50,618 nucleotides of DNA from Chitinophagales bacterium. GTDB taxonomy: Bacteria > Bacteroidota > Bacteroidia > Chitinophagales > Chitinophagaceae. Made by a program: the position numbers and the translations under genes. The notes under the pieces are model-generated. The model did not search any database and was not told the origin of the DNA. It worked only from the letters and a program-made list of their open reading frames with translations. This document shows positions 26,489 through 36,679 of this stretch, piece by piece; position 1 is the stretch's first letter; every line of letters begins with the position of its first letter. Location: assembly GCA_013297995.1 (NCBI GenBank), contig JAAFJB010000018.1:1-50618 (forward strand), written 5' to 3'.

Positions 26489-28247
26489 TGGCTTTTTTTC
26501 TCTGCTTTTTATTGCTTGGTTGATATACTTTGAGGGCTTTCTGTATTAGCCCTAGAAATTCATTTTGTAAAATATTGGTTTGGTCAATAGCAGATTCAGC
26601 CAGTGAATAGGTATCCTCAAAACCAAATTCTTTTGTATAAGAAGATTTTTTTAGTACGGAGGCAAAAGCTGCAATGCTGGCTGCAAATCTATAAACACTA
26701 TCAACAGAATCTATGGAGACAGGATTATAATTGATTGAAAAATTTTGTTGCCATATAGGTAGTTCCATTGGTTTTTTATAGCTGATATTGATATTGGCAA
26801 AGGGTTGACCAGAAAGTAGAGAGTCGCTTTTTTGCGGAATGATTTCTAGTATTGCCATAGTAGCGTGACCGCTGCCAACTTCACCACCTTCCAATACACT
26901 ACTGGTGTCTGCTATGGCATCTTTTTTATTATCAAATCCTATGAGGCGAAATTGTTCTACCGTGTTTTTATTAAATTTAATATGTACAGAAGCATCATTG
27001 GCAACCGCGTAAAGTGTGGAAGTAAATTCCTTTACCAATACTTTTTCTGCTTCTTGAATTTGATCGATATAGGCAAAATTTCCATTTCCTTTTTTAGCAA
27101 GTGTCTCCAATTTACTGTCTTTGTAATTGCCCATGCCAACACCTAAGCAGGTTAGGTAAATACCTGTTTGCCGATAACGGGTAATCAGGTCGTCTAATTC
27201 TTTTTCGGAGGAAAGACCTACATTAAAATCACCATCTGTTGCAAGAATCACCCGATTATTTCCTTTTGGGGAGAAGGTTTTTTTGGCAAGATCGTATGCT
27301 ACTCTAATTGCGTTTTCTCCAGGTGTATCACCGTTTGCAGTTAATGAATCAATGGCGTCTTTCATTTTTTTCTTTTCAGCGCCACCTGTTGGCTGTAAGG
27401 GTATGGCTACGTTACCACCATAAGTAACAATGGATAAAGTGTCTTTCTCCCGAAGATTGCTTACCAATAATTTAAAAGCAGATTGTAAAAGTGGCAACCT
27501 ATTTGGATAATCCATTGATCCGGAAACATCTATTAAAAAAACAAGATTAGACGGAGGAATGCTATCAAGATTTATTTTAGGAGCAACAATATTTACGAAA
27601 AATAATTTATGGGTATTGTTCCAGGGGCAAGAACTAAGTTCGGTTCTGCAGTTAAAAGAAGTAGATAAAAGATCGTCGTCTTCTTTTTTAAAATTAAAAT
27701 AGTTCAACATTTCTTCGGTACGAACTGCATCAACTGGAACGAACATTTCATTCGATAAAAATCGCCTAATATTACTGTATGCAGCTTTGTCAACATTCAA
27801 AGAGAATCCTGTTTCTGGGTATTTTTTTACGTCGATAAAACCGTTTTCTACTACCGTGCTATAAGTTTCTCCAAGCACCGAAAAATGAGCTGTTTCTTTG
27901 GGTTTGAGATTGGTAATTACCGAAGCAAGATTTTGCGTATAGCGTTGCGCTGTTGTAGGCAACATTTCTAATATAATAACTTGGTAAATACGAGGGTCTA
28001 CTTTCAAAACTTTATTTGCATACCCATTTAGTTGTAGGGTGATGCTGTCTGCATTCAGTGCTAAAGGAATGCCAAAATCGCCTTTTCTTCCACTGAGAAA
28101 GGGAAGAGTCCCTTTTGATTGCAGGGTAATTTTTACTCCTTCAAGGGGCTTCCCACGTTGGTCTTTTATCTCGCCACACAAATAGAATTGGCTCTGTACC
28201 GGAAGTACTATGGTAACGAAAAGGAATAATTGAATGATCCATTTCAT
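26481..28247 (-). CDS. VWA-domain protein (YfbK-like) with an N-terminal carboxypeptidase-regulatory-like domain
   Basis: 588 residues from the ATG at 28247; a TTG two codons earlier is less likely. Signal peptide ending in VQSQ. Residues about 22-95 resemble a CarboxypepD_reg-like domain ([19 protein letters not shown]). A YfbK-type domain ([19 protein letters not shown]) leads to a von Willebrand A domain with an intact metal site, [11 protein letters not shown] (DVSGS at 240-244), and ATDGDFNVG. Such proteins act at the envelope; the ligand is unknown. It is the last of a minus-strand run beginning at the symporter. Confidence 0.85.
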   Translation of the reverse strand: MKWIIQLFLFVTIVLPVQSQFYLCGEIKDQRGKPLEGVKITLQSKGTLPFLSGRKGDFGIPLALNADSITLQLNGYANKVLKVDPRIYQVIILEMLPTTAQRYTQNLASVITNLKPKETAHFSVLGETYSTVVENGFIDVKKYPETGFSLNVDKAAYSNIRRFLSNEMFVPVDAVRTEEMLNYFNFKKEDDDLLSTSFNCRTELSSCPWNNTHKLFFVNIVAPKINLDSIPPSNLVFLIDVSGSMDYPNRLPLLQSAFKLLVSNLREKDTLSIVTYGGNVAIPLQPTGGAEKKKMKDAIDSLTANGDTPGENAIRVAYDLAKKTFSPKGNNRVILATDGDFNVGLSSEKELDDLITRYRQTGIYLTCLGVGMGNYKDSKLETLAKKGNGNFAYIDQIQEAEKVLVKEFTSTLYAVANDASVHIKFNKNTVEQFRLIGFDNKKDAIADTSSVLEGGEVGSGHATMAILEIIPQKSDSLLSGQPFANINISYKKPMELPIWQQNFSINYNPVSIDSVDSVYRFAASIAAFASVLKKSSYTKEFGFEDTYSLAESAIDQTNILQNEFLGLIQKALKVYQPSNKKQRKKAIN

Positions 28248-28317
28248 TCGCAAGTAATGATTGATATAAACGAAACAAAAAAATACACTTTAATATGAAC
28301 AAGCCATAAATCCAAAC

Positions 28318-28860
28318 TTATTCAGCTCCTTTTAGTTGATAAATTTCTTTAAGATTTCTTCCAAATCCATCATAGTCGAGACCAAAGCCGAGCACAAAAC
28401 GATTGGGTATGGAGAAGCAGCAATAATCAATTGGCATGGGGAAAATGGTAGCATCGGGTTTATGCAATAGAACAGCAACTTTGAGTGATGCTGGCTGTTG
28501 ATTTTGTAATTGGGGCATGAACTCATGCATGGTTTTACCCGTATCAATAATATCTTCTAGAATAATAATATGACGGTTAGTGATATCTATATCTAATCCA
28601 ATGGCTGTAATAACTTGTCCCGTAGATTTACTTCCCTTGTAGGAAGCCAGTTTAATAAAACATATTTCTGCTTCAATGGTAATTGATTTAAAAAGATCGG
28701 AAGCAAACATAAAAGAGCCGTTAAGTACAGCAATAAATAAAGGTTTTTTTCCTTCGTAATCGGAATTGATGAGTTCCGCAAGCGCATATATTTTTTCCTG
28801 AATTAATGATTCGGGTAAATAAGGTTCAAAAACTTTATTAAATAGTGTTATTTCCGACAT
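28318..28860 (-). CDS. hpt: Hypoxanthine phosphoribosyltransferase
   Basis: 180 residues. The PRPP-binding loop IILEDIIDTGKTM lies at residues 99-111, with the acidic pair E102-D103. Near the N-terminus, IAVLNGSFMFASDLF matches the family. The C-terminal GFGLDYDGFGRNL segment binds the purine. It salvages hypoxanthine and guanine to IMP and GMP. The gene begins one base after the stop of the upstream glucosaminidase gene. Confidence 0.94.
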   Translation of the reverse strand: MSEITLFNKVFEPYLPESLIQEKIYALAELINSDYEGKKPLFIAVLNGSFMFASDLFKSITIEAEICFIKLASYKGSKSTGQVITAIGLDIDITNRHIIILEDIIDTGKTMHEFMPQLQNQQPASLKVAVLLHKPDATIFPMPIDYCCFSIPNRFVLGFGLDYDGFGRNLKEIYQLKGAE

Positions 28861-28861
28861 A

Positions 28862-29929
28862 TTATTTTTTATTAGTGGTAGATGATGATTCGGTAGGCGT
28901 GATTAGCCAAATTTTGCTGCCCGCGGCTACTGATTTTGATTTTCTAAATTTAATATTATACTGTAAAATATTTTCTATTCGTACTCCTGTAATTTGTGCA
29001 ATCTGGTAGATGGATTCACCCGATTTTGAAATATAAAAATCGGTGATTCCTTTTTTTTGTTTTCGCTCTAAATAGATTAACTGATTGGTAGGCAGAATAT
29101 CTATTTCATCCATATCATTAAAGCTAAGTAGTTTGCTAAGTGTGATATGGTATTCATTAGCTAATGCCAGCATTGAAGTACCCTTACTTGCATAAATTAC
29201 TTTCAGTTCGTTGTTAAGAAATATGCCAGATGGATAAGGAGAAGGGTTGCTATTGGGAGCAACCATATTTTTATTTGTGGTAGTTGTTTTTGAAGGTATT
29301 TCTTCTCGTTCTTCTCTTGATTCTCCAGCACCAGGTTGGGCAGTAGTATTGTTATTGATTGGTTTGGATACAGCTTCAATATTTGTTTTATCTGGTGTTG
29401 CGGGAGTTTGTTCTTTTGCTTTTGCAATTGCAATAATATTGTATTGGTTGAGGTTATAATCGGTAATTACTTTGATTAGTTTCTGCGGATAAGTAGGGGC
29501 AGTTGCATAGCCAGCTTTTTTTAAACCGTATGCCCAAGCTTCATAATCCATTGGGTTTAGGTTGAAAAGAAACGCATAGTGAGGTCTTGTTTTTAAAAAG
29601 TTAGAATGATCTTGAAATGATTTTTCAGCAGAAGAATATGCCCTGAAACATTCACCTTTTGCATCATCATTGTGGTACACTTTTGCACCAGTCCATTCAA
29701 CCTTACATTTAATACCAAAATGATTATTCGATTTTTTTACCAGCACACTTTCTCCCGATTGCGATTCAAGTACGGCTTGAGCAAGCGTTATAGATGCTGG
29801 AACGCCCGAACGGCTCATCTCTTGCATGGCAATTTCTTTATACTGATTTATATAGGCAACCGTTTTTTCATTTTGTGCATTGCTCTCAAAGAAAAAAAAT
29901 ACTCCTATTAAGGTAATTAAAACTCTCAT
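28862..29929 (-). CDS. Secreted glucosaminidase with two LysM domains
   Basis: 355 residues. Signal peptide MRVLITLIGVFFFFESNAQ. The GH73 glucosaminidase domain covers about 20-170; the catalytic Glu is E55 in LAQAVLESQSGES, followed by NNHFGIKCK and YSSAEKSFQDHSNFL. A Thr/Pro/Asn-rich linker leads to two LysM domains (about 240-292 and 297-345) that bind peptidoglycan. It likely cuts glycan strands during cell separation. The start abuts the O-methyltransferase stop (TAGATG). Confidence 0.9.
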   Translation of the reverse strand: MRVLITLIGVFFFFESNAQNEKTVAYINQYKEIAMQEMSRSGVPASITLAQAVLESQSGESVLVKKSNNHFGIKCKVEWTGAKVYHNDDAKGECFRAYSSAEKSFQDHSNFLKTRPHYAFLFNLNPMDYEAWAYGLKKAGYATAPTYPQKLIKVITDYNLNQYNIIAIAKAKEQTPATPDKTNIEAVSKPINNNTTAQPGAGESREEREEIPSKTTTTNKNMVAPNSNPSPYPSGIFLNNELKVIYASKGTSMLALANEYHITLSKLLSFNDMDEIDILPTNQLIYLERKQKKGITDFYISKSGESIYQIAQITGVRIENILQYNIKFRKSKSVAAGSKIWLITPTESSSTTNKK

Positions 29930-30574
29930 CTATTCTAATTTCTTTTTTATAATCATGATGCCATCTCTTACTGAAAGTAATACCTGCTCAGTTCTAGGAT
30001 CATTTTGTACATGCAGGTTAAAAGCATGTATGGCTTTTGCATTTTTCCCCGTAATATTTTCTTCCAAAACTTGACCATGAAACAATACATTGTCTGCAAT
30101 AATGATTCCGTTCTTTGACAATCGTGGCAGCACCAATTCATAATAATCTATATACCCTGTTTTATCTGCGTCAATAAAAACCAGATCCCATTGATGCGGC
30201 AACTGTGTAATGATGTCTTTGGCATCGCCAATATGCAAAGTTACTTGCTTATTTTGATTGAATTTACTAAAATTTGAAGCCGCAGTGGCAGCGTCACTGG
30301 CTCTTAATTCAATGGTATGCAGTTCTCCATTTTCTGCCAATCCTTTTGCCAAGCAAATAGCACTATAACCAGTAAATGTTCCTATTTCTAAAATAAATTT
30401 GGGTTTTAATAGAAAACTTAAAAAATATAAGAGTTGACCCTGAATATGCCCACTAAGCATATGTGCTTCAGGGTGGGTATTGGTAGTTGATTCACTAATA
30501 GCCGCCAGCTCTGCTGATTCAGGTGAACTTAATGCAGTAATATATTTTTCTGCCAAGGGGGAAATCATATTCAT
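29930..30574 (-). CDS. SAM-dependent O-methyltransferase
   Basis: 214 residues of the caffeoyl-CoA O-methyltransferase type. The SAM-binding motif is ILEIGTFTGYSAICLAKGL, and the metal-binding acidic motif is LVFIDADKTGYIDYYELV. A second possible start is ATG at 30568. Family members methylate catechol-like hydroxyls or other small molecules; the substrate cannot be told. It lies in a minus-strand operon with the symporter (21 bp upstream) and the glucosaminidase. Confidence 0.88.
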   Translation of the reverse strand: MNMISPLAEKYITALSSPESAELAAISESTTNTHPEAHMLSGHIQGQLLYFLSFLLKPKFILEIGTFTGYSAICLAKGLAENGELHTIELRASDAATAASNFSKFNQNKQVTLHIGDAKDIITQLPHQWDLVFIDADKTGYIDYYELVLPRLSKNGIIIADNVLFHGQVLEENITGKNAKAIHAFNLHVQNDPRTEQVLLSVRDGIMIIKKKLE

Positions 30575-30595
30575 ATATAAGTAGATGCGGGTATT

Positions 30596-32047
30596 TTAGC
30601 TAAGCTCCTTTTTTTTGGAGATCAATAGTAAGCCCGCAAAAGTAATCATACCATTTATTAGAAGCAATTCTAATCCAAGTTCAAAAGAACCGAATATTAG
30701 TTTCTGGTAATTGTCTAGCAGAAAACAAATAATGGGAGCGCTCATACAGATATAGGGAACCAGTGAATCATTTACGGATCTTTTGGTGAGAATACCAAAT
30801 GTAAATAATCCAAGCAAAGGACCATAGGTATAAGCAGCAATTTTTAGTAAGAGACCAATCATGCTGGGGTCATTGATCCATTTAAATACCATTACAAATA
30901 GTAAAAATATGGCAGCAAATGACAAGTGCACTCTTTGCCTGATTTTTTTCTGCTGCAGTTCCGATAAATCTGCTCGTCTTTGTATGCCAATAATATCAAT
31001 ACAGAAAGTAGAAGTAAGGGCTGTAATTGCACCATCTGCGCTGGGGAATAGTGCAGAAATAAGTGCAATAATAAAAATGACAGATACAAATGGAGGCATA
31101 TGGTTGAGTGCAATAGTTGGGAATATTTTATCACCTATTGCCGTAACACCCAGTTGCTCTGCGTAGAGATAGAGTAGGCCACCAAGAAACAGAAATAATA
31201 AGATAACACCTATTAATACTGCGGCCATAGAAAGTACATTCTTCTGTGAATCTTTCAATGTTTTTACAGATATATTCTTCTGCATCATTTCTTGATCCAT
31301 TCCCGTCATGGTGGCTGTAATAAATGCACCAGCAATAATTTGTTTTATAAAAAAAAGCTTGCTGTTGGGATCGGTAAAGAAAATTTTGGTATACCCTTTT
31401 TGGCTCATAGCTGCTAAGCTTTCTGTAAAGCCAAGATTCATTTGGGTTAGCATATAAACTACACAAATAATAAGCCCCAGTAACATACAACTGGTTTGTA
31501 AAGTATCGGTATATACAATTGTTTTCACACCTCCTTCATAGGTGTATAATAAAATCATGACCAGAATAATTAATGTAGTAGCCCAGAAAGGAATATCAAA
31601 ACTGTTTAAGATGGCTTCTTGCAAAATATTAACCACCAAATATAATCTTGCAGTTGCACCAAGTACCCTCGACAAGATAAAGAATGAGGACCCCGTTTTA
31701 TAAGATTTAAAACCCAAGCGAGTACTCAGGTAATGATAGATGGAAGTAAGGTTTAATCGGTAATACAGGGGCAAAAGTATATAGGCAATCATTAAATATC
31801 CAATCAGGTAGCCCAGTGTGATTTGGAAATAGGCAAAGGAATCTTTGGCCACAGCACCCGGTACGCTTACAAAAGTAACGCCACTTAAAGATGTGCCTAC
31901 CATGCCAAATGCAACCAGCATCCAGTTGCTGTTTTTATTACCGATGAAAAAAGAATGGTTGTTGCTATTCCTGCCAGTATACCAAGCTACTGCAAGCAAG
32001 ACTAAAAAATAGCCAATAACAAAAGAAAAAAGGAGTAGGGGCGACAT
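30596..32047 (-). CDS. Sodium:solute symporter family protein
   Basis: 483 residues, with about 13 hydrophobic segments typical of the SSS family. Near the N-terminus GTSLSGVTFVSVPGAV resembles the sodium-site region, and YYRLNLTSIYHYLSTRLG and GADGAITAL-like text (FPSADGAITALTS) match family positions. It imports an unknown small solute together with sodium through the inner membrane. It is the first gene of the minus-strand run and divergent from the LOG gene, with an 82-bp gap. Confidence 0.88.
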   Translation of the reverse strand: MSPLLLFSFVIGYFLVLLAVAWYTGRNSNNHSFFIGNKNSNWMLVAFGMVGTSLSGVTFVSVPGAVAKDSFAYFQITLGYLIGYLMIAYILLPLYYRLNLTSIYHYLSTRLGFKSYKTGSSFFILSRVLGATARLYLVVNILQEAILNSFDIPFWATTLIILVMILLYTYEGGVKTIVYTDTLQTSCMLLGLIICVVYMLTQMNLGFTESLAAMSQKGYTKIFFTDPNSKLFFIKQIIAGAFITATMTGMDQEMMQKNISVKTLKDSQKNVLSMAAVLIGVILLFLFLGGLLYLYAEQLGVTAIGDKIFPTIALNHMPPFVSVIFIIALISALFPSADGAITALTSTFCIDIIGIQRRADLSELQQKKIRQRVHLSFAAIFLLFVMVFKWINDPSMIGLLLKIAAYTYGPLLGLFTFGILTKRSVNDSLVPYICMSAPIICFLLDNYQKLIFGSFELGLELLLINGMITFAGLLLISKKKELS

Positions 32048-32129
32048 ATCAATTGATTAAAGCGTTCAAAAAAGAATTTTGTAAAGTAGTAAAAATTTTT
32101 GAGCTATTTTGCTCTTCTTAAAAGTGGAT

Positions 32130-32669
32130 ATGAAAATTAAAAAATTAGCTGTTTTTTGTGGGTCAAAATCAGGAAACAATCCATTGTATTTGGCAGAAGC
32201 TACAAAGTTGGGAAAATTAATGGCTGCCAATGAAATTGGCTTGGTGTATGGTGGTGGGGGAAAGGGATTAATGGGAGCAGTAGCTGATGCGGTAATATTA
32301 GGCGGGGGTAATATTATAGGGGTAATTCCCAAGATTTTACTAGAATGGGAGGCGCAACATACTGGTGTAAATGATTTGAGGGTGGTAAACGATATGCATG
32401 AAAGAAAAAAATTATTGTATGAGCTTTGTGATGCTGCGCTCATATTGCCCGGTGGCAATGGAACACTGGATGAGTTGTTTGAAATGCTTACCTGGAATAC
32501 CTTGAAGATTCATAGTAAAAAAATAGTACTACTCAATTGTGATGGATATTACAATCACTTAATAGCACATATTAATACCATGTTAGAAGAGGGCTTCTTG
32601 TATGCAGATTGGCAAGAACGTTTAATTGTATGCGCAGATGCCGATGAAGCTATTGCCTTTTTGGTTTGA
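32130..32669 (+). CDS. LOG family protein (cytokinin riboside 5'-monophosphate phosphoribohydrolase-like)
   Basis: 179 residues from the ATG at 32130 (MKIKKLAVFCGSKSGNNP); the frame is open seven codons further up, but the family starts here. It has GLVYGGGGKGLMGAVADAV and the catalytic PGGNGTLDELFE motif of LOG proteins, which cleave the N-glycosidic bond of nucleoside monophosphates. The bacterial role is often unknown. Its 3' end overlaps the convergent outer-membrane protein gene by 20 bases. Confidence 0.9.
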   Translation: MKIKKLAVFCGSKSGNNPLYLAEATKLGKLMAANEIGLVYGGGGKGLMGAVADAVILGGGNIIGVIPKILLEWEAQHTGVNDLRVVNDMHERKKLLYELCDAALILPGGNGTLDELFEMLTWNTLKIHSKKIVLLNCDGYYNHLIAHINTMLEEGFLYADWQERLIVCADADEAIAFLV

Positions 32670-33243
32670 GGTAAATGCCAAATCCGCCACGAAAAATGGG
32701 CTGTGGATCACCAAATTGATCTCTATAAGGTGAGTTGAAAGCCTGGTTGAGATCAATTAATATTGTAAAATATGAAAAACGACTTCCAATTTCTCTATTC
32801 CCATATCCAATACCAGCTAAAAGGCTGGGAGCTTTTAGCTTAAGTTGATTTGTTTGGTTATTGATTATATTGGTTTGCTTGGAATTAATCCAATTATATT
32901 CAGGTTGAATGTGTAAGTGCAGAAATGAAACGGGCCAAATGCGTAAAAATGCGCCACCCCCGTAATTAAAATTTTTTACATTGTTATTGCTAATAGTAGA
33001 AGCTTTTTGTGAAAAGTAGTTCAGGTTGAAGGCCACACCCATATCCAGCCACTTATTAAAGCTGTAACCTATTTCTGGATTCAGTCCTATATTAAAAAAA
33101 TTGTTGGATAACCCAAGATTTAAACTGCTTCCAATAAATACCTTATTTCTATCAAACCCTCTAATTTCTTCGGGCTGGTCAAGTTGCGCTTTGGCGGCAA
33201 AGGATACAAACCACAGAATCAGTACACACAATATATTTTTCAT
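32650..33243 (-). CDS. Probable outer-membrane beta-barrel protein
   Basis: 197 residues. Signal peptide MKNILCVLILWFVSFAAKAQ. The mature part alternates hydrophobic and polar residues with many aromatics, as in small beta-barrels: GLNPEIGYSFNKWLDMGVAF, GGGAFLRIWPVSFLHLHIQPEY and a last strand GGFGIYLKP. No named family is certain. It lies 31 bp downstream of the GlcD-like gene in the same direction. Confidence 0.72.
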   Translation of the reverse strand: MKNILCVLILWFVSFAAKAQLDQPEEIRGFDRNKVFIGSSLNLGLSNNFFNIGLNPEIGYSFNKWLDMGVAFNLNYFSQKASTISNNNVKNFNYGGGAFLRIWPVSFLHLHIQPEYNWINSKQTNIINNQTNQLKLKAPSLLAGIGYGNREIGSRFSYFTILIDLNQAFNSPYRDQFGDPQPIFRGGFGIYLKPKRQ

Positions 33244-33274
33244 TTGTAATTTTTTGTAAAGCTAGTTAATCGTG

Positions 33275-34693
33275 CTAGTCAAATATTTTTCCTGCATTTA
33301 AAATATTGTTAGGATCAAATACTTTTTTTATTTCACGCATTAGATGGAGGTTGGTTTTTTTAAATACGGTATCCATATAGGGTTTTTGAATTAATCCAAT
33401 TCCATGTTCACCGCTAATGGTTCCACCGAGACTATTCACGAGCTGAAACAATGCAGTAAGTGCTGCCGTCATTTCTGCATTACCGTGACTGTTTTTTATG
33501 GTTGGATGGTTGATGCGAATATGCAGGTTTCCATCACCAGCATGGCCATAACAAACCGCTTTAAAACCATATGTTTTCCCCAGCTCTTTAACACCTTTAA
33601 TTAATGCAGGCAGTTCTGCTCTTGGAACAACGGTATCTTCTTCAATGGTATAACCATTTGTTTTAACTGCTTCAGCGGCTCTTCTGCGAAGTTTCCACAG
33701 CTCCGCTTTTTGTTGTGCATCATCAGCAAAAAATATTTCACCAGATCCGAATTGGGTGAGGAGTTCAGCAATAGATTCCATTTCACTCATCAGCACGTCC
33801 ATATTATTTCCATCTACTTCAATAATTAAATGTGCCGCAATGGAGTCGTTTACTGGCACAGCAGTACTTCCCACCATTTCACTAACTATCATTAATGCGT
33901 CAATCTCAATCAGTTCAAGGGCACTGGGAACAAAACCAGCACGAAATATGGCACTAACTGCTTCACTTGCTTTTTCTAGTGAAGAAAACGGAACCAACAT
34001 TAGTAAGTCAAATTTTGGGAAAGGAATTAGTTTCAACACAATTTTTGTAACAATACCCAATGTGCCTTCACTTCCCACCAATAATTGGGTGAGGTTGTAT
34101 CCAGTCGCATTTTTTAAAACATTTGCCCCTGTCCATATAATTTCTCCATTCGGAAGCACCACTTCTAAATTCAGCACATAATCTTTAACAACACCGTATT
34201 TAACAGCCTTGGGGCCTCCACTGTTTTCGGCAATATTACCACCAATAAAACAACTGCCTTTGCTGCTGGGATCGGGCGGATAAAACAACCCCTTCTCTTT
34301 AACCGCGTTTTGGAGTACTTCCGTAATAACGCCTGGTTCAGTAGTAATCTGCAGATTACGTTCGTCAATCAACAAAATTTTGTTGAGCTTTTCAGTAGAC
34401 AGTAATACACCACCTAAGTGAGGTAAAGCCCCACCACTGAGTCCCGTACCAGCACCTCTAGGAGTAACGGGTATACCATTGGTATTGCAGATTTGCATAA
34501 TGGCAGAAATTTCAGCAGGATTCGATGGTTTTAAAACTACTTCGGGTAGAAAACTGAGATGCTCCGTTTCATCGTGACCGTAATGGGTAAGCTGTTCTTC
34601 CTCTGCAAGAATATTAGCGGAGCCAACAATACCTATAAACTGTTCAAATATTTCATGTGTAATTTTTCCCCTTGTATCCAGTGCAGACATCAC
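33275..34693 (-). CDS. FAD-binding oxidase of the GlcD/D-lactate dehydrogenase type
   Basis: 472 residues; ATG at 34693 or 34690. The PCMH-type FAD-binding domain (about 45-225) includes GIPVTPRGAGTGLSGGA and GGNIAENSGGPKAVKYG; the C-terminal FAD-oxidase domain has CYGHAGDGNLHIRI and ends with GEHGIGLIQKPYM. The family oxidises 2-hydroxy acids such as glycolate or D-lactate to the keto acid. Neither an iron-sulfur GlcF partner nor a GlcE-type subunit gene is next to it. It is divergent from pckA. Confidence 0.9.
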   Translation of the reverse strand: MMSALDTRGKITHEIFEQFIGIVGSANILAEEEQLTHYGHDETEHLSFLPEVVLKPSNPAEISAIMQICNTNGIPVTPRGAGTGLSGGALPHLGGVLLSTEKLNKILLIDERNLQITTEPGVITEVLQNAVKEKGLFYPPDPSSKGSCFIGGNIAENSGGPKAVKYGVVKDYVLNLEVVLPNGEIIWTGANVLKNATGYNLTQLLVGSEGTLGIVTKIVLKLIPFPKFDLLMLVPFSSLEKASEAVSAIFRAGFVPSALELIEIDALMIVSEMVGSTAVPVNDSIAAHLIIEVDGNNMDVLMSEMESIAELLTQFGSGEIFFADDAQQKAELWKLRRRAAEAVKTNGYTIEEDTVVPRAELPALIKGVKELGKTYGFKAVCYGHAGDGNLHIRINHPTIKNSHGNAEMTAALTALFQLVNSLGGTISGEHGIGLIQKPYMDTVFKKTNLHLMREIKKVFDPNNILNAGKIFD

Positions 34694-34746
34694 TTAAATT
34701 TTGGTAAAAATACAGCTTGCTCACAAAAACCATTGAATATTAAGGG

Positions 34747-34854
34747 TTTTATCTCTTATTTTTTTAAAAAATTCAACAAAATACCTTTTAGATAACAAAT
34801 AATAAAATTTTATCTCTGATTTTTTTAATAATATTCAAGTAAATACCCTTTTTT
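34747..34854. repeat. Imperfect tandem repeat upstream of pckA (period 61 bp)
   Basis: Two copies, 34747-34790 and 34808-34854, share the blocks TTTTATCTCT, ATTTTTTTAA, ATTCAA and AAATACC in the same order, differing at about five positions. The similarity continues weakly into AGAT-AAAT after each copy. It lies in the 252-bp divergent region between the GlcD-like gene and pckA and may be a duplicated regulator site. Confidence 0.7.
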
Positions 34855-34912
34855 AAAGATGAAATGCTTGTTGGGTTAGGTCAAAAAGGTAATGCGAATT
34901 CGTTAAACCTTG

Positions 34913-34920
34913 TACTTTTG
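34913..34920 (+). promoter_or_regulatory. Promoter -7 element of pckA
   Basis: TACTTTTG matches TAnnTTTG. It ends 25 bp before the pckA ATG at 34946, and the tandem repeat lies about 60 bp upstream. No good -33 element was found. Confidence 0.6.
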
Positions 34921-34945
34921 TAAACTAACTAACGATTGTTCGCAT

Positions 34946-36550
34946 ATGTCAATTCCTACCATTAAATTAGAAGGGTCAAAATTTCTAGCAATAGGGTTAA
35001 CAGGTGAAAATGGTATTCATTACCAGTTATCGCCTGAAGCATTAACAGAGCAAACCCTATTAAGAAAGCAGGGTGAATTGAGTAGTACAGGTGCATTATG
35101 TATTTGTACGGGGGAGTTTACTGGCAGGAGCCCCAAAGATAAATTCATTGTAAAAGATGCTATAACAAGGGATACGGTTGATTGGAATCATTTTAATATT
35201 CCCATTGAAGAAAAATATTTTTTGCAACTGCGGAAAAAGGTCTTGGATTATTTAGGTGCCAAAGAAGAAATATGGGTAAGAGACGCATATGCCTGTGCAG
35301 ATCAGAACCATCAATTGAATATTCGGGTAGTGAATGAGCATCCTTGGAGTAATTTATTTGTTTACAATATGTTTCTTCGCCCCGAAGAAAAAGACCTTGA
35401 AAATTTCAAACCAGAATGGCATATCATTCAAGCACCTGGCTTTAGGGCAGATCCTGCGGTTGATGGAACTAGGCAACATAATTTTTCAATGGTATCATTT
35501 ACGCACAAGACAATTCTTATTGGGGGTACAGGATATACCGGAGAGATGAAAAAAGGTATTTTTTCGGTCTTGAATTATATTTTACCACAAGAGAAGAATG
35601 TATTAAGCATGCATTGCAGTGCCAATATGGGCGATGATGGTGATGTGGCTGTTTTTTTTGGATTGAGTGGTACGGGTAAAACCACATTGAGTGCTGATCC
35701 AAACAGAAAACTAATTGGCGATGATGAACATGGATGGGCCAAAAATAGTGTGTTTAATTTTGAAGGTGGCTGCTATGCAAAAACCATTGGATTAAATAAA
35801 GAAAATGAACCTGAAATTTTTGGGGCAATTAAACCAGGTGCGTTGGTAGAAAATATTGGTTTTATAGGAGATACCAATGAAATTGATTTCAATTTTAAAG
35901 GCATCACCGAAAATACTCGTGTGAGTTATCCGTTGCACTTTATCTCTAATACCATTGAGCCAAGTATTGGAGGGGTGCCTAAAAATATTTTCTTTTTAAC
36001 CTGTGATGCGTATGGTGTATTACCTCCAATAAGTAAGTTGTCTGCGGAACAAGCTATGTACCAATTTATTAGTGGCTATACTGCAAAAGTAGCAGGCACG
36101 GAAGCTGGGGTTACCGAACCAAAATCTACTTTTAGTGCTTGCTTTGGTGCGCCATTTTTGCCTTTACATCCTGGTAAATATGCTACCATGTTGGGGAAGA
36201 AGATACAAGCGAGTCAAGTAAATATTTGGATGATTAATACTGGATGGAGTGGAGGATCATATGGAACGGGAAATCGGATAAAATTGGCGTATACCCGCGC
36301 TATGATTGAATCTGCTCTTAGTGGTGCATTAGAGCAAGTGGAATTTGAATCCCATCCTATTTTCGGCATGATGATACCAAAATATTGCAAGGGGGTGCCC
36401 ACTGAAATACTCAATCCACGCAATACATGGAATGATAAATCAGCTTATGATGTGGTAGCAAAAAATCTTGCCAAACAATTTGTAAATAATTTTTCTCAAT
36501 ACGAGGCGGGTGTTTCACCAGAAATTATTGCTGCAGCTCCCTTAGTTTAA
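34946..36550 (+). CDS. pckA: ATP-dependent phosphoenolpyruvate carboxykinase
   Basis: 534 residues from the ATG at 34946 (MSIPTIKLEGSKF); the frame is open upstream from a TTG just before the promoter. It has the substrate motif TGEFTGRSPKDKF, the P-loop GLSGTGKTT at 239-247, and IGDDEHGWAKNSVFNFEGGCYAK. It converts oxaloacetate and ATP to phosphoenolpyruvate, CO2 and ADP, the entry step of gluconeogenesis. Upstream tandem repeats suggest regulation by a carbon-sensing factor (inference). No terminator was seen after it. Confidence 0.96.
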   Translation: MSIPTIKLEGSKFLAIGLTGENGIHYQLSPEALTEQTLLRKQGELSSTGALCICTGEFTGRSPKDKFIVKDAITRDTVDWNHFNIPIEEKYFLQLRKKVLDYLGAKEEIWVRDAYACADQNHQLNIRVVNEHPWSNLFVYNMFLRPEEKDLENFKPEWHIIQAPGFRADPAVDGTRQHNFSMVSFTHKTILIGGTGYTGEMKKGIFSVLNYILPQEKNVLSMHCSANMGDDGDVAVFFGLSGTGKTTLSADPNRKLIGDDEHGWAKNSVFNFEGGCYAKTIGLNKENEPEIFGAIKPGALVENIGFIGDTNEIDFNFKGITENTRVSYPLHFISNTIEPSIGGVPKNIFFLTCDAYGVLPPISKLSAEQAMYQFISGYTAKVAGTEAGVTEPKSTFSACFGAPFLPLHPGKYATMLGKKIQASQVNIWMINTGWSGGSYGTGNRIKLAYTRAMIESALSGALEQVEFESHPIFGMMIPKYCKGVPTEILNPRNTWNDKSAYDVVAKNLAKQFVNNFSQYEAGVSPEIIAAAPLV

Positions 36551-36679
36551 ACGTAAAAAGAAGATCGGGATTCCATAAAAACAGTATATTCGTTATGCAT
36601 GCCGAGACTTTATTAAACCAACGTTTCAATAATCCCATAGTATTCTTTTCGCCTTGAATGCAACAAAAGATTAAATCAA

